Part shown: piece after piece, positions 25,115-33,664 of the stretch
How positions within the stretch are numbered: position 1 is the first letter of the stretch
How the letters are laid out: each line of letters begins with the position of its first letter
From: Bacillus infantis
Lineage (GTDB): Bacteria > Bacillota > Bacilli > Bacillales > Cytobacillaceae
DNA: 64,000 bases
NCBI RefSeq assembly: GCF_020171945.1
Contig: NZ_JAIVAP010000008.1
Location: forward strand, 1 to 64,000
Reading direction: 5' to 3'
Translations under genes and position numbers: made by a program
Notes under the pieces: model-generated
Told to the model about the DNA's origin: nothing
Seen by the model: only the letters and a program-made list of their open reading frames with translations
Database searches by the model: none

Positions 25115-25510
25115 TTATTCCTCCCCGTTCTTTATTTTTTCTATGACTTTATGAAAAATCTCTTCAATTTCCTCAAGTGTGCAATCATAGCTCATGGCTG
25201 TCAGGATGCCATTTTCGAGCGCCTGGTAGACTGAATTGTGCTTAACATCCGCCTTTTCCGATTCAGCCACCTCGGCCACAAAGGTTCCCTTTCCCTGGAT
25301 CGTGTGGATGAAGCCTTTATATTCAAGGTCCTGATAAGCCCTTCTCGTTGTGATTACACTTACCTCAAGATCCTTCGAGAGGGAGCGGATGGACGGGAGC
25401 GGCGATCCTGCCGGGAGCACACCGCTCGCAATCAAAGCTTTTATCTGTCCCTCAATCTGGTGGTAGATGGGAACGCGGGATTCCTTGGATAATCTGATAG
25501 GAAGCTCCAA
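25115..25510 (-). CDS. GntR-family regulator, YtrA subfamily
   Basis: A 131-residue short GntR protein: winged helix (VPIYHQIEGQIKALIASGVLPAGSPLPSIRSLSKDLEVSVITTRRAYQ region) and a small C-terminal helical pair, without the large effector domain of FadR/HutC types. YtrA members repress their own ABC operon. The TTG start has AAGGAGG 7 nt upstream. The likely operator is the inverted repeat at 26265-26294. Confidence 0.9.
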   Translation of the reverse strand: MELPIRLSKESRVPIYHQIEGQIKALIASGVLPAGSPLPSIRSLSKDLEVSVITTRRAYQDLEYKGFIHTIQGKGTFVAEVAESEKADVKHNSVYQALENGILTAMSYDCTLEEIEEIFHKVIEKIKNGEE

Positions 25511-25525
25511 GCGGTTTCCTCCTTT

Positions 25526-26245
25526 CTATGACAGATAGTCAATTGCTGCCATTTTCTTTAGCATGTATTTTTTATAGAAGAGCGTACAGGCCGCCGCTGC
25601 TGCTATTGCCAGCAACGAAGTTAATAGCGGCCATTTCCCCGCGGCCATAATCGTCCAGCCGACAAGGCCGCTGCTGTAGGTATTGAATAGGATGACAGCT
25701 GCAAGTCCTCCGCCATACAGCATAATGCTGTAAATAACCAAGTTGGTGCGCTTTATGATATCACCAGCTTCCATCGCCGGGAAAGACAGGCCAAAGAAAA
25801 TGCTGAAAGCAAGCCACATAAGCGAAAAGGCAGTAAAGCCGCCCATTCCCAGCTCACTGTTCAGACTTGGACTAAAGCTGTACAGCAGAATCATGAAAAT
25901 CAGCTGCGCTGGGATAACGGTCAGAAAATAAGTCAAAAAACGGCTTTTCACCAAAATCCCTTTCCCTATCGGGAGCTGGCTCAGCGTCATGAAATAAGGC
26001 GAGGCCCATACATCGGCTTGCACCCTTTGAGTCTGGAAGTCCTTTGTCCTCGACCAGGCCGCCGAAAATCCGAATAAAACCACAAACATAAAATCCACAA
26101 TGGCTGTTTTACTTAAGTCAAGTGAAAAGGCCAGAATAGACACCACAAGAAACAGGACAGTATTAAATATCAATTGAATGAACCCTCTTGCTGATTTACC
26201 CATTTCAAACTTAACGAGCCACATTGCTTCTTTCCATTCGTTCAA
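25526..26245 (-). CDS. Six-helix membrane protein of the ABC operon
   Basis: A 239-residue protein with six predicted hydrophobic helices and no extracellular domain, shaped like a small ABC-2 permease subunit. It is first in the operon, before the GntR regulator, and is the natural partner of the YtrB-like ATPase. I do not recognise a named family with certainty. The TTG start has GGGAGG 8 nt upstream. Confidence 0.7.
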   Translation of the reverse strand: MNEWKEAMWLVKFEMGKSARGFIQLIFNTVLFLVVSILAFSLDLSKTAIVDFMFVVLFGFSAAWSRTKDFQTQRVQADVWASPYFMTLSQLPIGKGILVKSRFLTYFLTVIPAQLIFMILLYSFSPSLNSELGMGGFTAFSLMWLAFSIFFGLSFPAMEAGDIIKRTNLVIYSIMLYGGGLAAVILFNTYSSGLVGWTIMAAGKWPLLTSLLAIAAAAACTLFYKKYMLKKMAAIDYLS

Positions 26246-26264
26246 TTTTGATTCCTCCCACTGT

Positions 26265-26294
26265 TATACTGTTTATATCTATATACACAGTATA
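26265..26294 (-). promoter_or_regulatory. Operon promoter region with a GntR-type inverted repeat
   Basis: TATACTGT (26265-26272) and ACAGTATA (26287-26294) are perfect 8-bp arms 14 nt apart. On the minus strand the right arm supplies a -10 (TATACT, 26289-26294) with TGGCAA (26312-26317) 17 nt upstream, so the regulator would cover the -10. Confidence 0.6.
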
Positions 26295-26361
26295 AAAGAC
26301 ACTCGTTCTTTTTGCCAGCATTTTTGTAAAATAATCCAAATCCTTTGCAGCCATAAAGAAA

Positions 26362-26386
26362 CACCGTCCTGCCAAGCAGAACGGTG
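26362..26386 (-). terminator. Terminator of the marR-mmpL operon
   Basis: CACCGT-CTGC/GCAG-ACGGTG stem-loop, followed on the minus strand by TTTCTTT. Confidence 0.75.
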
Positions 26387-26405
26387 CTCAAGAAGCTAAC
26401 AGCTT

Positions 26406-29400
26406 TTATTCATTTGTTCCCCTTCTAAATGGCCACCAGTTTGCCTGGCCAAAGTTTTTCACCATAACCGGGATAAACAGCGGCAGGATGATGAACGCAT
26501 ACAGCAGGAGTCCGACCAGAATGATAGAGGCAATCTGCAGCAATGACAGCATGCCGGATGGCATCATCGCCGCGAATGTGCCGCCAAGGATGACAACGGC
26601 CGAGATGATGACAGTTCCCATCTTTTTCATTGCCATCAGCATTGCATCTGCTACTGAAAGGTCTTTATATTCGTTAAATCGGTCCATGAGGAAGATGCTG
26701 TAATCCACCCCAAGCGCAACAAGAATGACGAATCCGAAGAACGGCACGGCCCAGCTGATGCCTGTATAGCCGAGAATATCCACGAAGATCACTTCGTTCA
26801 TCGCCATGGACGTGTAATACGTCAGGATCAATGACCCGATAATATAGACTGGCATAATGATAGAACGGAACAGGAATACAAGAATGATAGAAATGCCGAC
26901 AAGCATCAGCACAACTGTACGTGAATAATCCTTGCCTGACATCTCATCAAGATCTGCGTTCGTGCTTGTAATTCCGCCTAATGCCAATTTAGCATTTTCA
27001 AGCTTTGTATCCTTCGTCGCCCGCTCCACGGCATCCTTGATTTTAGGAACCTGATTGATGGCTTCATTTGAATATGGATTTGCTTCAAAAATAACATCCA
27101 GTGTCATGACTTTGCGGTCTTTGGACATATACGCATCTACCGCCTGGTCAAAATCGTCGCTCTCCAGGACTTCTTCCGGGAGATAGAAAGCATTCAGGGA
27201 ATCTGACTGCGACAGTCCAGACAGATAGTCCTGCGCAGAACCCAGTCCGTCTGATACCTGATTCAGCCCATCCACACTCTGATCAAGGCCGTCCGTCAGC
27301 TCACCCAGCTGGCCGCCGAGGCTGCCGAAGCCGTCAAGGAGCTGCTTCTGGCCATCATTGACCCCTGCAAGTCCGTTTGACAGCTGCGGGAATCCATTGA
27401 CAATCTGCCCCTGGCCGTCTGCCAGCTGTTCGAGGCCGGCCTGCTGCTGCTCGATGCCGGCGATGATTTTCTGAAGTCCGCCGGCCAAATTCTGCTGGCC
27501 TCCGATTGCCTGGCCGAAACCTTTGTTGGCTGTGTCAAGTCCGGTCCTGACATCCGCAAGACCGCCATTCAGCTGTGCCAGGCCTTCTGCCAGCGGTTTA
27601 ATATTTGCCTGTACATTCTGCACAGTTCCTTTAATTTTTTTGTAAGAAGTGTTGTCAGCTATTCCCTGATAACTGTCTTCCAGTACAGCAAAATCATCTG
27701 CTTTAATGCCTGCAAGGGCTTCTGAAAGACCATTCAAACCTGAACCGATATTATTATATTTAGCTTGCAGACCGCTTACTCCGTCTGCTGCTTTCTGATA
27801 TCCTCCGAGTAATGTATTATAATTTGCAAGAAGCTCTTCCGCCCCAGCCTTTGTCTCCTCCAGCCCTTTTTTCAGCTCAGTCGATCCGGCCGTACCCTGG
27901 CGGAGGCCGTCTTCAATTTTAGCCAAATTGGTTTCGATTTCGGATAGGCCATTCTGTATCTCGCCTGTTCCCGAAATTAAAGTTCCAATGCCGGAAACAG
28001 CCTGTTCCAGCTCCGGCTCTGATTTAGACAGCTCGCTTCCTGCTTCCTGAAGCCCGTCGCTGATCTGGTCGAGTCCGTCTTTTCCTTCGCCCAGGCCATC
28101 TTCAAGGCTTTCGGCCTGCTTGGAGACGAAGAAATCTTCGATCGGCTCACCGGTCGGCCTTGTTACAGACCGGACAGTATCAACCAGGTCCACTTTTTCC
28201 AGCTCCTGGCTGATTTTTTCTGCAAGGGCGATATATTCAGCTGAGTCCATCCGCTCATCATCCTGAAGCACAATTTGCGTTGGCATTGATTCACCAGGGC
28301 CAAAGCTGCCGCTGATGGCATCAAATGCCTTGATGGACGGTACATCCCCGCTGATTTCCTCAAGGGAGTTATACGATAGATCTCCGTCATACACCACAAG
28401 GAACGGCACACAGACTGCCGCAACAATCAATAGTGCGATGAATGGGCGGGCAAGAGAAAAGCGCCCGACTGTACCCCAAAGCTTACTTTCACCATGTTCA
28501 GCCGTACTTTTTGATGGCCAGAAGATCTTTTGGCCGAGCACAGCCATAAAGAAAGGGACAACTGTGAACAGGGCGATCAGCAGCAGTGCCACCCCGACAG
28601 CAACAGCTGAAGCTGACTGATACAGCTTAAACTGGGAGAATCCGATGGCTGCAAAGCCGATCATAACCGCCAATCCGCTGAAAAATACGGTTCGGCCGGC
28701 ATTCTTGTATGTGGCAACAATCGCATCTGCCGTTGATTCGCTGTGAGCCAATTCTTCCTTAAAGCGGCTCAGCAGCAGGATACAGTAATCTGTCCCGATA
28801 CCGAAAAGGACGGCCACCAGGAAGATTTGCGTATAGTTGGAAATCGGGAAATCCACTTTATCCACCAGGATCGATACAATCGATTGTGAAGCCAGATAAG
28901 AAAATCCAACCGTCAGCAGCGGAATAACCGGTGCCACGATAGAGCGGAATACAAGGAACAGGACAACGAGAATGAACACAACGGTAATACCCTCTGTTTT
29001 CTTCAGGCCTTCCTCAGAGCTGGTGGTCAAATCCTCATTGATCATCCAGTTGCTTGTATAATAATGGTCAACATCCGCATCTTCAATCGTTTCATACAGG
29101 GCATCGCTCAGCTCGCCTGCTTCGCGGCCGTTCCAGCTGATGCTCAATGATGCTAGAATCGATTTTCCATCATCGGAAACTAGCTGGTCTTTCAGGTTTT
29201 CTTCTGTAAAATGGGAGAGGATTTGTGTAATCCCCAGCTCCTCTTTATTTGCTTCCAGATCATTGATGGCTTTCTCAGCTTCTTTGATCTGATCTGCCGA
29301 CAGCTTTTTATCATCATGAAAAACAAGGGCCACCGAGGTTTCATCGCCTCCGCCTTCCTGCTTCTGCACTTCGTCCATGATCTGGCCTGCCAGCTTGGAG

Positions 29401-29537
29401 GAATATTCCTCCGGCACATCCACCTGTCCTTTTTCACGGACAAGATCCGCCATATTTGGGGCCAGGAAAAACAATCCGGCAATGACTGCAATCCACGCGA
29501 TAATGACAAACCATTTTCTCTTGATTATTGTATACAC
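26406..29537 (-). CDS. MMPL/RND-family transporter (YdgH-like)
   Basis: A 1043-residue protein with an N-terminal helix, two membrane blocks (about 180-360 and 860-1030) and two extracytoplasmic loops. The second loop (about 460-800) is an unusual low-complexity helical repeat rich in GL, dominated by patterns like LxxGLxQLxxGLxx, resembling the coiled domains of YhgE/Pip/EsaA-type proteins. It pairs with a MarR regulator 2 nt upstream, as B. subtilis ydgG-ydgH. MMPL proteins export lipids or drugs. GTG start with GGAGG 7 nt upstream. Confidence 0.9.
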   Translation of the reverse strand: MYTIIKRKWFVIIAWIAVIAGLFFLAPNMADLVREKGQVDVPEEYSSKLAGQIMDEVQKQEGGGDETSVALVFHDDKKLSADQIKEAEKAINDLEANKEELGITQILSHFTEENLKDQLVSDDGKSILASLSISWNGREAGELSDALYETIEDADVDHYYTSNWMINEDLTTSSEEGLKKTEGITVVFILVVLFLVFRSIVAPVIPLLTVGFSYLASQSIVSILVDKVDFPISNYTQIFLVAVLFGIGTDYCILLLSRFKEELAHSESTADAIVATYKNAGRTVFFSGLAVMIGFAAIGFSQFKLYQSASAVAVGVALLLIALFTVVPFFMAVLGQKIFWPSKSTAEHGESKLWGTVGRFSLARPFIALLIVAAVCVPFLVVYDGDLSYNSLEEISGDVPSIKAFDAISGSFGPGESMPTQIVLQDDERMDSAEYIALAEKISQELEKVDLVDTVRSVTRPTGEPIEDFFVSKQAESLEDGLGEGKDGLDQISDGLQEAGSELSKSEPELEQAVSGIGTLISGTGEIQNGLSEIETNLAKIEDGLRQGTAGSTELKKGLEETKAGAEELLANYNTLLGGYQKAADGVSGLQAKYNNIGSGLNGLSEALAGIKADDFAVLEDSYQGIADNTSYKKIKGTVQNVQANIKPLAEGLAQLNGGLADVRTGLDTANKGFGQAIGGQQNLAGGLQKIIAGIEQQQAGLEQLADGQGQIVNGFPQLSNGLAGVNDGQKQLLDGFGSLGGQLGELTDGLDQSVDGLNQVSDGLGSAQDYLSGLSQSDSLNAFYLPEEVLESDDFDQAVDAYMSKDRKVMTLDVIFEANPYSNEAINQVPKIKDAVERATKDTKLENAKLALGGITSTNADLDEMSGKDYSRTVVLMLVGISIILVFLFRSIIMPVYIIGSLILTYYTSMAMNEVIFVDILGYTGISWAVPFFGFVILVALGVDYSIFLMDRFNEYKDLSVADAMLMAMKKMGTVIISAVVILGGTFAAMMPSGMLSLLQIASIILVGLLLYAFIILPLFIPVMVKNFGQANWWPFRRGTNE

Positions 29538-29539
29538 GC

Positions 29540-30001
29540 CTATTCCTCCACCTGTTGATCTTTAATTTCAAGCAGAATACTGTTCAGTTTCTCATAGGTT
29601 GTGATGAACTGCTCTATCTCCTGCTGGTCAAACTTTTTGATAAAAGATTCAACCAGTTTGCTGATTCTCTCTTCCGTTTCTGAAAAAAGCTCCCTGCCTT
29701 TTTCAGAAAGCGTTAAGTATACAACCCTGCGGTCTTTATCGTCACGGGTCCGTTCAATCAGGCCCTTCTCAAACAGCCTGGTAATGATGGCAGTGATCGC
29801 ACTTTTTTTGACATCAAACACCTCGGCCAACTCCGTTGACGTGCAGTTCTCTGAATGGTGGATATATCTGAGTGTATAATGCTGGTCATTCGTCAGGTCA
29901 TCCCCGAGCTGGCACTTCACCAGGTTCTCGCCCGTCTTGTTTACTGAGAAGGAAACGGATATGTACCGGTCCACTAAGTCTTTTATATTCTCATGCGGCA
30001 T
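29540..30001 (-). CDS. MarR-family transcriptional regulator
   Basis: A 153-residue winged-helix MarR protein (SENCTSTELAEVFDVKKSAITAIITRLFEKGLIERTRDDKDRRVVYLTLSEKG core). It resembles B. subtilis YdgG in sequence type and context. It likely represses itself and the MMPL transporter. AGAGGTG lies before the ATG. A sigma-A promoter is visible upstream. Confidence 0.92.
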   Translation of the reverse strand: MPHENIKDLVDRYISVSFSVNKTGENLVKCQLGDDLTNDQHYTLRYIHHSENCTSTELAEVFDVKKSAITAIITRLFEKGLIERTRDDKDRRVVYLTLSEKGRELFSETEERISKLVESFIKKFDQQEIEQFITTYEKLNSILLEIKDQQVEE

Positions 30002-30059
30002 GCATTATTCACCTCTTTCGCTATAAAGTTCTATCCTTTAATAATTCAACACTTTAACT

Positions 30060-30088
30060 AATTTATCTTAATTGTATTTTTCTGTCAA
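30060..30088 (-). promoter_or_regulatory. Promoter of the marR-mmpL operon
   Basis: TTGACA (30083-30088) and TAAATT (30060-30065) with a 17-nt spacer on the minus strand. The A/T-rich leader contains TTAAAGTGTTGAA-like sequence that could hold the MarR site. Confidence 0.6.
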
Positions 30089-30169
30089 GGGGGAGCCTTT
30101 CAATAAAAATCCCCCCCCTATGAGCATTCTTTTATAGACCATTTCTTTTTTCTTGCTTATAAATGGGGT

Positions 30170-30298
30170 GTTGATTTCCGTTGCAGGCACTTCGCTTTCC
30201 GCGGGGCGGCGCTGAGCCTCCTCACGCTTACGCGCTGCGGGGTCTCAGCTTTGCCGCTATCTCCCGCAGGAGTCTTCGTGCCTTCCACTGCAATCAAC
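30170..30298. repeat. GC-rich interspersed repeat with terminal inverted repeats
   Basis: A 129-bp element bounded by GTTGATT and AATCAAC, with further imperfect inner arms (GGCAC..GTGCC). The core CTTTCCGCGGGGCGG...GCTGAGCCTCCTC...GGGGTCTCAGC...CCCGCAGGAGTC is a motif I recognise as a common extragenic repeat in Bacillaceae. It has no ORF and is clearly different from the repeat at 1-247. It may be a MITE-like element. Confidence 0.65.
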
Positions 30299-30363
30299 TG
30301 GTTTTTTGAAACTCGTTTAGCTTTTGTAACCAAGGCTATTGAACAATCAAACAAAAAAGAGGC

Positions 30364-30382
30364 ACGGAATGAGATTATTCCG
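30364..30382 (-). terminator. Terminator of the first osmolyte transporter operon
   Basis: ACGGAAT/ATTCCGT stem, followed on the minus strand by GCCTCTTTTTTG. Confidence 0.8.
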
Positions 30383-30405
30383 TACCCCTGGTGTCTGTTA
30401 TTTGC

Positions 30406-31959
30406 TTAGTCGATTAAGTTTTTCTTTTTCAGGAAGTCGATTGCTACTTCGCGCGGGTTTTCTTTGTCCAGGTCTACTCTTGCATTCATTTCAGCCATTT
30501 CTTCCTCGGAAATCTGGCCGCCGAGCCTGTTGATGACTTCTTCAAGCTCCGGATATTTCTGGAGTGTTTCCTGGCGTATGATCGGGGCCGCATAGTATGG
30601 CGGGAAGAATTGCTTATCATCTTCAAGCACCTTCAGGCCGAAGCGTACTATACGCCCGTCTGTCGTAAAGGCAGGGATGGCATCCACTTCCCCTTCCTGT
30701 ACAGCGGAGTACATCAGGTTCGCATCCAATGTCCGCTTTTCGCTGAAGTCCAGATTATATGCCTCTGTAAAAGCTGTGAAACCGTCCTCGCGTTCGTAAA
30801 AATCAGCAGGACCCCCGAATCGGAGCTCCGAGGACACAGGAGAAAGGTCGGAAATTTTTTCAGCACCATACTCACTGTCGGTTTCCTGATTGACTGCAAG
30901 GGCGTATGTGTTCTGGAATCCTAAAGGCTCCATCCACTCCAGCTGGTATTCTTCGCTGTAGCCTTTCTTTACCTTGTTATAAATATCCTCAGGGCTGTCC
31001 TCCGGGTTATAGGATTCCTTCATGATCGTCAGGAGACCCGTCCCCGTATAATCCACATACATATCAATATCGCCTTTTCGGAGGGCCTGGGTCAGGATCG
31101 GGGTATCTCCGAGACCTTCCTGCACCCTTACATTATAATCTGTCTGATCTTGAATATATTCAGACAGGATATGAGGGAGGATATACTGTTCTGTCCATCT
31201 TTTCCCGCCAAGGACAATGGTATCTTCCTCATTGCCTCCCCTGAGTCCAAAGAACAATGCCAGCGCAGCAATAGGAATGAGGAATAGTGAAATCCTCTTC
31301 CAGTTTACCCTTTTGCCTCTGCGCGGGTCGGTGGCAATTTCAATCCTTTTCAATATTAAATCAATGACAATCGCAAGGACCGCTGCAGGGATCGCACCTG
31401 CAAGCACGAGCTCATTGCGGGCTGTGGAAAGGCCCCTGTATATAAGGTCCCCAAGGCCGCCTGCCCCAATGAAAGCGGCCAGGGTTGCCACCCCGATTGT
31501 CAGAACGGCCGCTGTCCGCAGTCCTGCCATGATGATCGGCAATGCAAGGGGAAGCTCAATCATTCTCAGGATTTGGTTGCTTGTCATCCCCATGCCGCGT
31601 CCTGCCTCAACAGCAGACTGGTCTACACCGTTGATGCCTGTATACGTATTTCTCAGAAGAGGCAGCAAAGCATACACGGTCAAAGCGATGATTGCTGTTA
31701 CATTACCGATTCCGAACAAAGGCAGCAAGAATCCGAACAGCGCGAGGCTCGGGATCGTCTGGAAGATGGATGTAACGCCGATGACCGGCTCAGCCAGCTT
31801 CTTCCTCCGCGAAATAAAGATGCCTAATGGCAGGGATATGGCGGCAGCTATCACAATGGAAACGACCGACAGAAATAAATGCTGCTGAAGGGCCTCCAGA
31901 ATTTCAGGCCACCTATTTTTAAAAATATCAACAACAAGTACAAAGAAATTATCATTCAT
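30406..31959 (-). CDS. Osmolyte ABC transporter permease fused to substrate-binding protein (OpuF-like)
   Basis: A 517-residue fusion. Residues 1-215 are a permease domain with the EAA-type loop (GRGMGMTSNQILRMIELPLALPIIMAG). After a linking helix (about 230-245), residues 250-515 form an OpuAC-type binding domain for quaternary amines (KRWTEQYILPHILSEYIQDQTDYNV onward). This single-chain layout is that of OpuF and Listeria BilE, in contrast to separate OpuB/OpuC subunits. Likely substrates are glycine betaine, choline or carnitine. It overlaps the ATPase gene by 8 nt. A paralogue lies at 35680-37197. Confidence 0.88.
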   Translation of the reverse strand: MNDNFFVLVVDIFKNRWPEILEALQQHLFLSVVSIVIAAAISLPLGIFISRRKKLAEPVIGVTSIFQTIPSLALFGFLLPLFGIGNVTAIIALTVYALLPLLRNTYTGINGVDQSAVEAGRGMGMTSNQILRMIELPLALPIIMAGLRTAAVLTIGVATLAAFIGAGGLGDLIYRGLSTARNELVLAGAIPAAVLAIVIDLILKRIEIATDPRRGKRVNWKRISLFLIPIAALALFFGLRGGNEEDTIVLGGKRWTEQYILPHILSEYIQDQTDYNVRVQEGLGDTPILTQALRKGDIDMYVDYTGTGLLTIMKESYNPEDSPEDIYNKVKKGYSEEYQLEWMEPLGFQNTYALAVNQETDSEYGAEKISDLSPVSSELRFGGPADFYEREDGFTAFTEAYNLDFSEKRTLDANLMYSAVQEGEVDAIPAFTTDGRIVRFGLKVLEDDKQFFPPYYAAPIIRQETLQKYPELEEVINRLGGQISEEEMAEMNARVDLDKENPREVAIDFLKKKNLID

Positions 31960-33097
31960 TTAAAGCGCCCCCTTCAGCCGGTGATGAAATTTTCATCCCT
32001 GCCAGGCCTCTCATCATCGTAGACCTTGTGATGAGCCCGGCCAGCTTTCCGGCCTCAAGGACGGGAATGTAAAGGGACCCTTTCGCAAATAGCTCAGCAA
32101 CCTCATTATAAGGTGCATCAACATCCACTGACTGATAGTCCGCGCTCATAATATCGCCAAGTGTTTTTTCTTCCTCGGCGTAATATTTTTCGACATCATC
32201 AATAGTTGCGATGCCGAGGAGCTCATTCTGGCCATTCACTACAAAAAGTGAGTCAACCTTATATGTCTTCATCGTTTTCAGGGCCTGTGCCAGACCTCTG
32301 CCGGGACGGGCAGTAATAACCTTCCTGAGCATCAGGTCAGCGGCGGCAGGCTGTCCGTTCTCAGCGTCATTCAGGCGGTCTTCGCCAATGAAGCCTTTGA
32401 CAAATTCATTCTTTGGATAACGAAGAATCCTTTCAGGCGTATCAAACTGGATGATCTCGCCGTCTTTCAGAATGGCGATCCGGTCGGCGATCTTAATGGC
32501 CTCATCCATATCGTGGGTCACAAACACAATGGTCTTCTTGATGGTTTCCTGCAGTTTGACCAGCTCGTCCTGCAGCTGCTCACGGCTAATTGGATCCAGC
32601 GCACTGAAGGGCTCATCCATGAGGATAATCGGAGGCTCGGCCGCAAGTGCGCGGATAACACCGACACGCTGCTGCTGCCCGCCCGATAGCTCGCCCGGAA
32701 AACGGGTCCGGTATTCTTTCGGATCCAGGCCGACAAGCTCCAGTAATTCATCCACTTTATCGGAGTACTGCTCCTTTTCCCAGCCTTTGAGCCTGGGTAC
32801 CAGGGTAATATTATCTTCAATGGTCATATGGGGCAGCAGGCCGATCTGCTGGATTACATAGCCAATATCCCTGCGCAGCTTCACAGGATCCTTTTTGGAG
32901 ATATCCTCTCCATTGATAAAAATCCGGCCGCTTGATGGCTCAATAAGCCGGTTGATCATTTTCATGGTTGTCGTCTTTCCGCAGCCGCTTGGCCCGATCA
33001 GAGCAACCAGTTCTCCTTCGTCTATATGGAAGTCGATATCCTTGAGAGCGACAAAGCCATCCGGATATTTCTTTCCTACATGCTTAAACGTAATCAA
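31952..33097 (-). CDS. Quaternary-amine ABC transporter ATPase with CBS domains
   Basis: A 381-residue ATPase. Walker A GPSGCGKTTTMKMI, signature LSGGQQQR and Walker B IILMDEPFSALDP are in the N-terminal 240 residues; a CBS pair fills about 255-370 (two CBS units: ADLMLRKVITARPG and GDIMSADYQSVDVD). In OpuA-type transporters the CBS pair senses ionic strength or c-di-AMP. It is the first gene of a two-gene operon. TTG start with AGAGG upstream. Confidence 0.9.
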   Translation of the reverse strand: MITFKHVGKKYPDGFVALKDIDFHIDEGELVALIGPSGCGKTTTMKMINRLIEPSSGRIFINGEDISKKDPVKLRRDIGYVIQQIGLLPHMTIEDNITLVPRLKGWEKEQYSDKVDELLELVGLDPKEYRTRFPGELSGGQQQRVGVIRALAAEPPIILMDEPFSALDPISREQLQDELVKLQETIKKTIVFVTHDMDEAIKIADRIAILKDGEIIQFDTPERILRYPKNEFVKGFIGEDRLNDAENGQPAAADLMLRKVITARPGRGLAQALKTMKTYKVDSLFVVNGQNELLGIATIDDVEKYYAEEEKTLGDIMSADYQSVDVDAPYNEVAELFAKGSLYIPVLEAGKLAGLITRSTMMRGLAGMKISSPAEGGALNE

Positions 33098-33642
33098 TAA
33101 TCAACGCCTCTTTCATTATGTAATGTTGCTAGGATTAACATGCCCAAAACAGGCAGCTTGAATGAACGCACAGAAAAAAACAGGCTGTAGCTTCATAAGC
33201 AGCCAGGCATATACGATTTAATTTGCAAATGGTATTTGACAAGAGTTCTGCCAATGGCAGATGCAGATATATGCGGGAATTTCAAAGACAGGTAGATTCC
33301 TGAAAGATTGATTTGCTTTATATGGCGCTGAGGAATTTGGCCATAATCTCGCGGTTTCAGCAAATCAATGTGTTGAGCAGGCTTTCGCAGTTGCCAGATA
33401 CTCAGCAGCAAATGCGGTCGAGGCCGCCAAGCTGCCTGCCCAAAATAGGGCTGAAACAAAAAAAATGAAATCCCAAACCAATGATTCTTTGCAGCCTTCC
33501 CTCCTTTATAATTGTCCAACTTTTTACCCATCCCTATTTAATTGTAAACATAAATGACACAGTTTTTCAAATTTGTATATAATATCGACTGTTTCAACTT
33601 GGTGCAGAATTCTATCATATAACCAGTATATAAAACACAAAA
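33098..33642. other. Intergenic region, possible gene remnant
   Basis: About 545 nt without a supported gene. An 81-codon open frame on the plus strand (33312-33557) has protein-like composition (AVARYSAANAVEAAKLPAQ) but no start codon or ribosome site; an overlapping minus-strand frame (33193-33531) lacks a ribosome site too. It may be a decayed gene. Otherwise nothing recognisable. Confidence 0.3.
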
Positions 33643-33661
33643 GGCTGCCATTCAGGCAGCC
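33643..33661 (-). terminator. Terminator of the diguanylate cyclase gene
   Basis: GGCTGCC/GGCAGCC stem with 5-nt loop, followed on the minus strand by TTTTGTGTTTT. Confidence 0.85.
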
Positions 33662-33664
33662 AGG

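Noticed and set aside
33193-33531. Minus-strand 112-codon frame in the 33.1-33.6 kb gap
   Set aside because: No ribosome site, unlikely composition, and it overlaps another open frame on the other strand.
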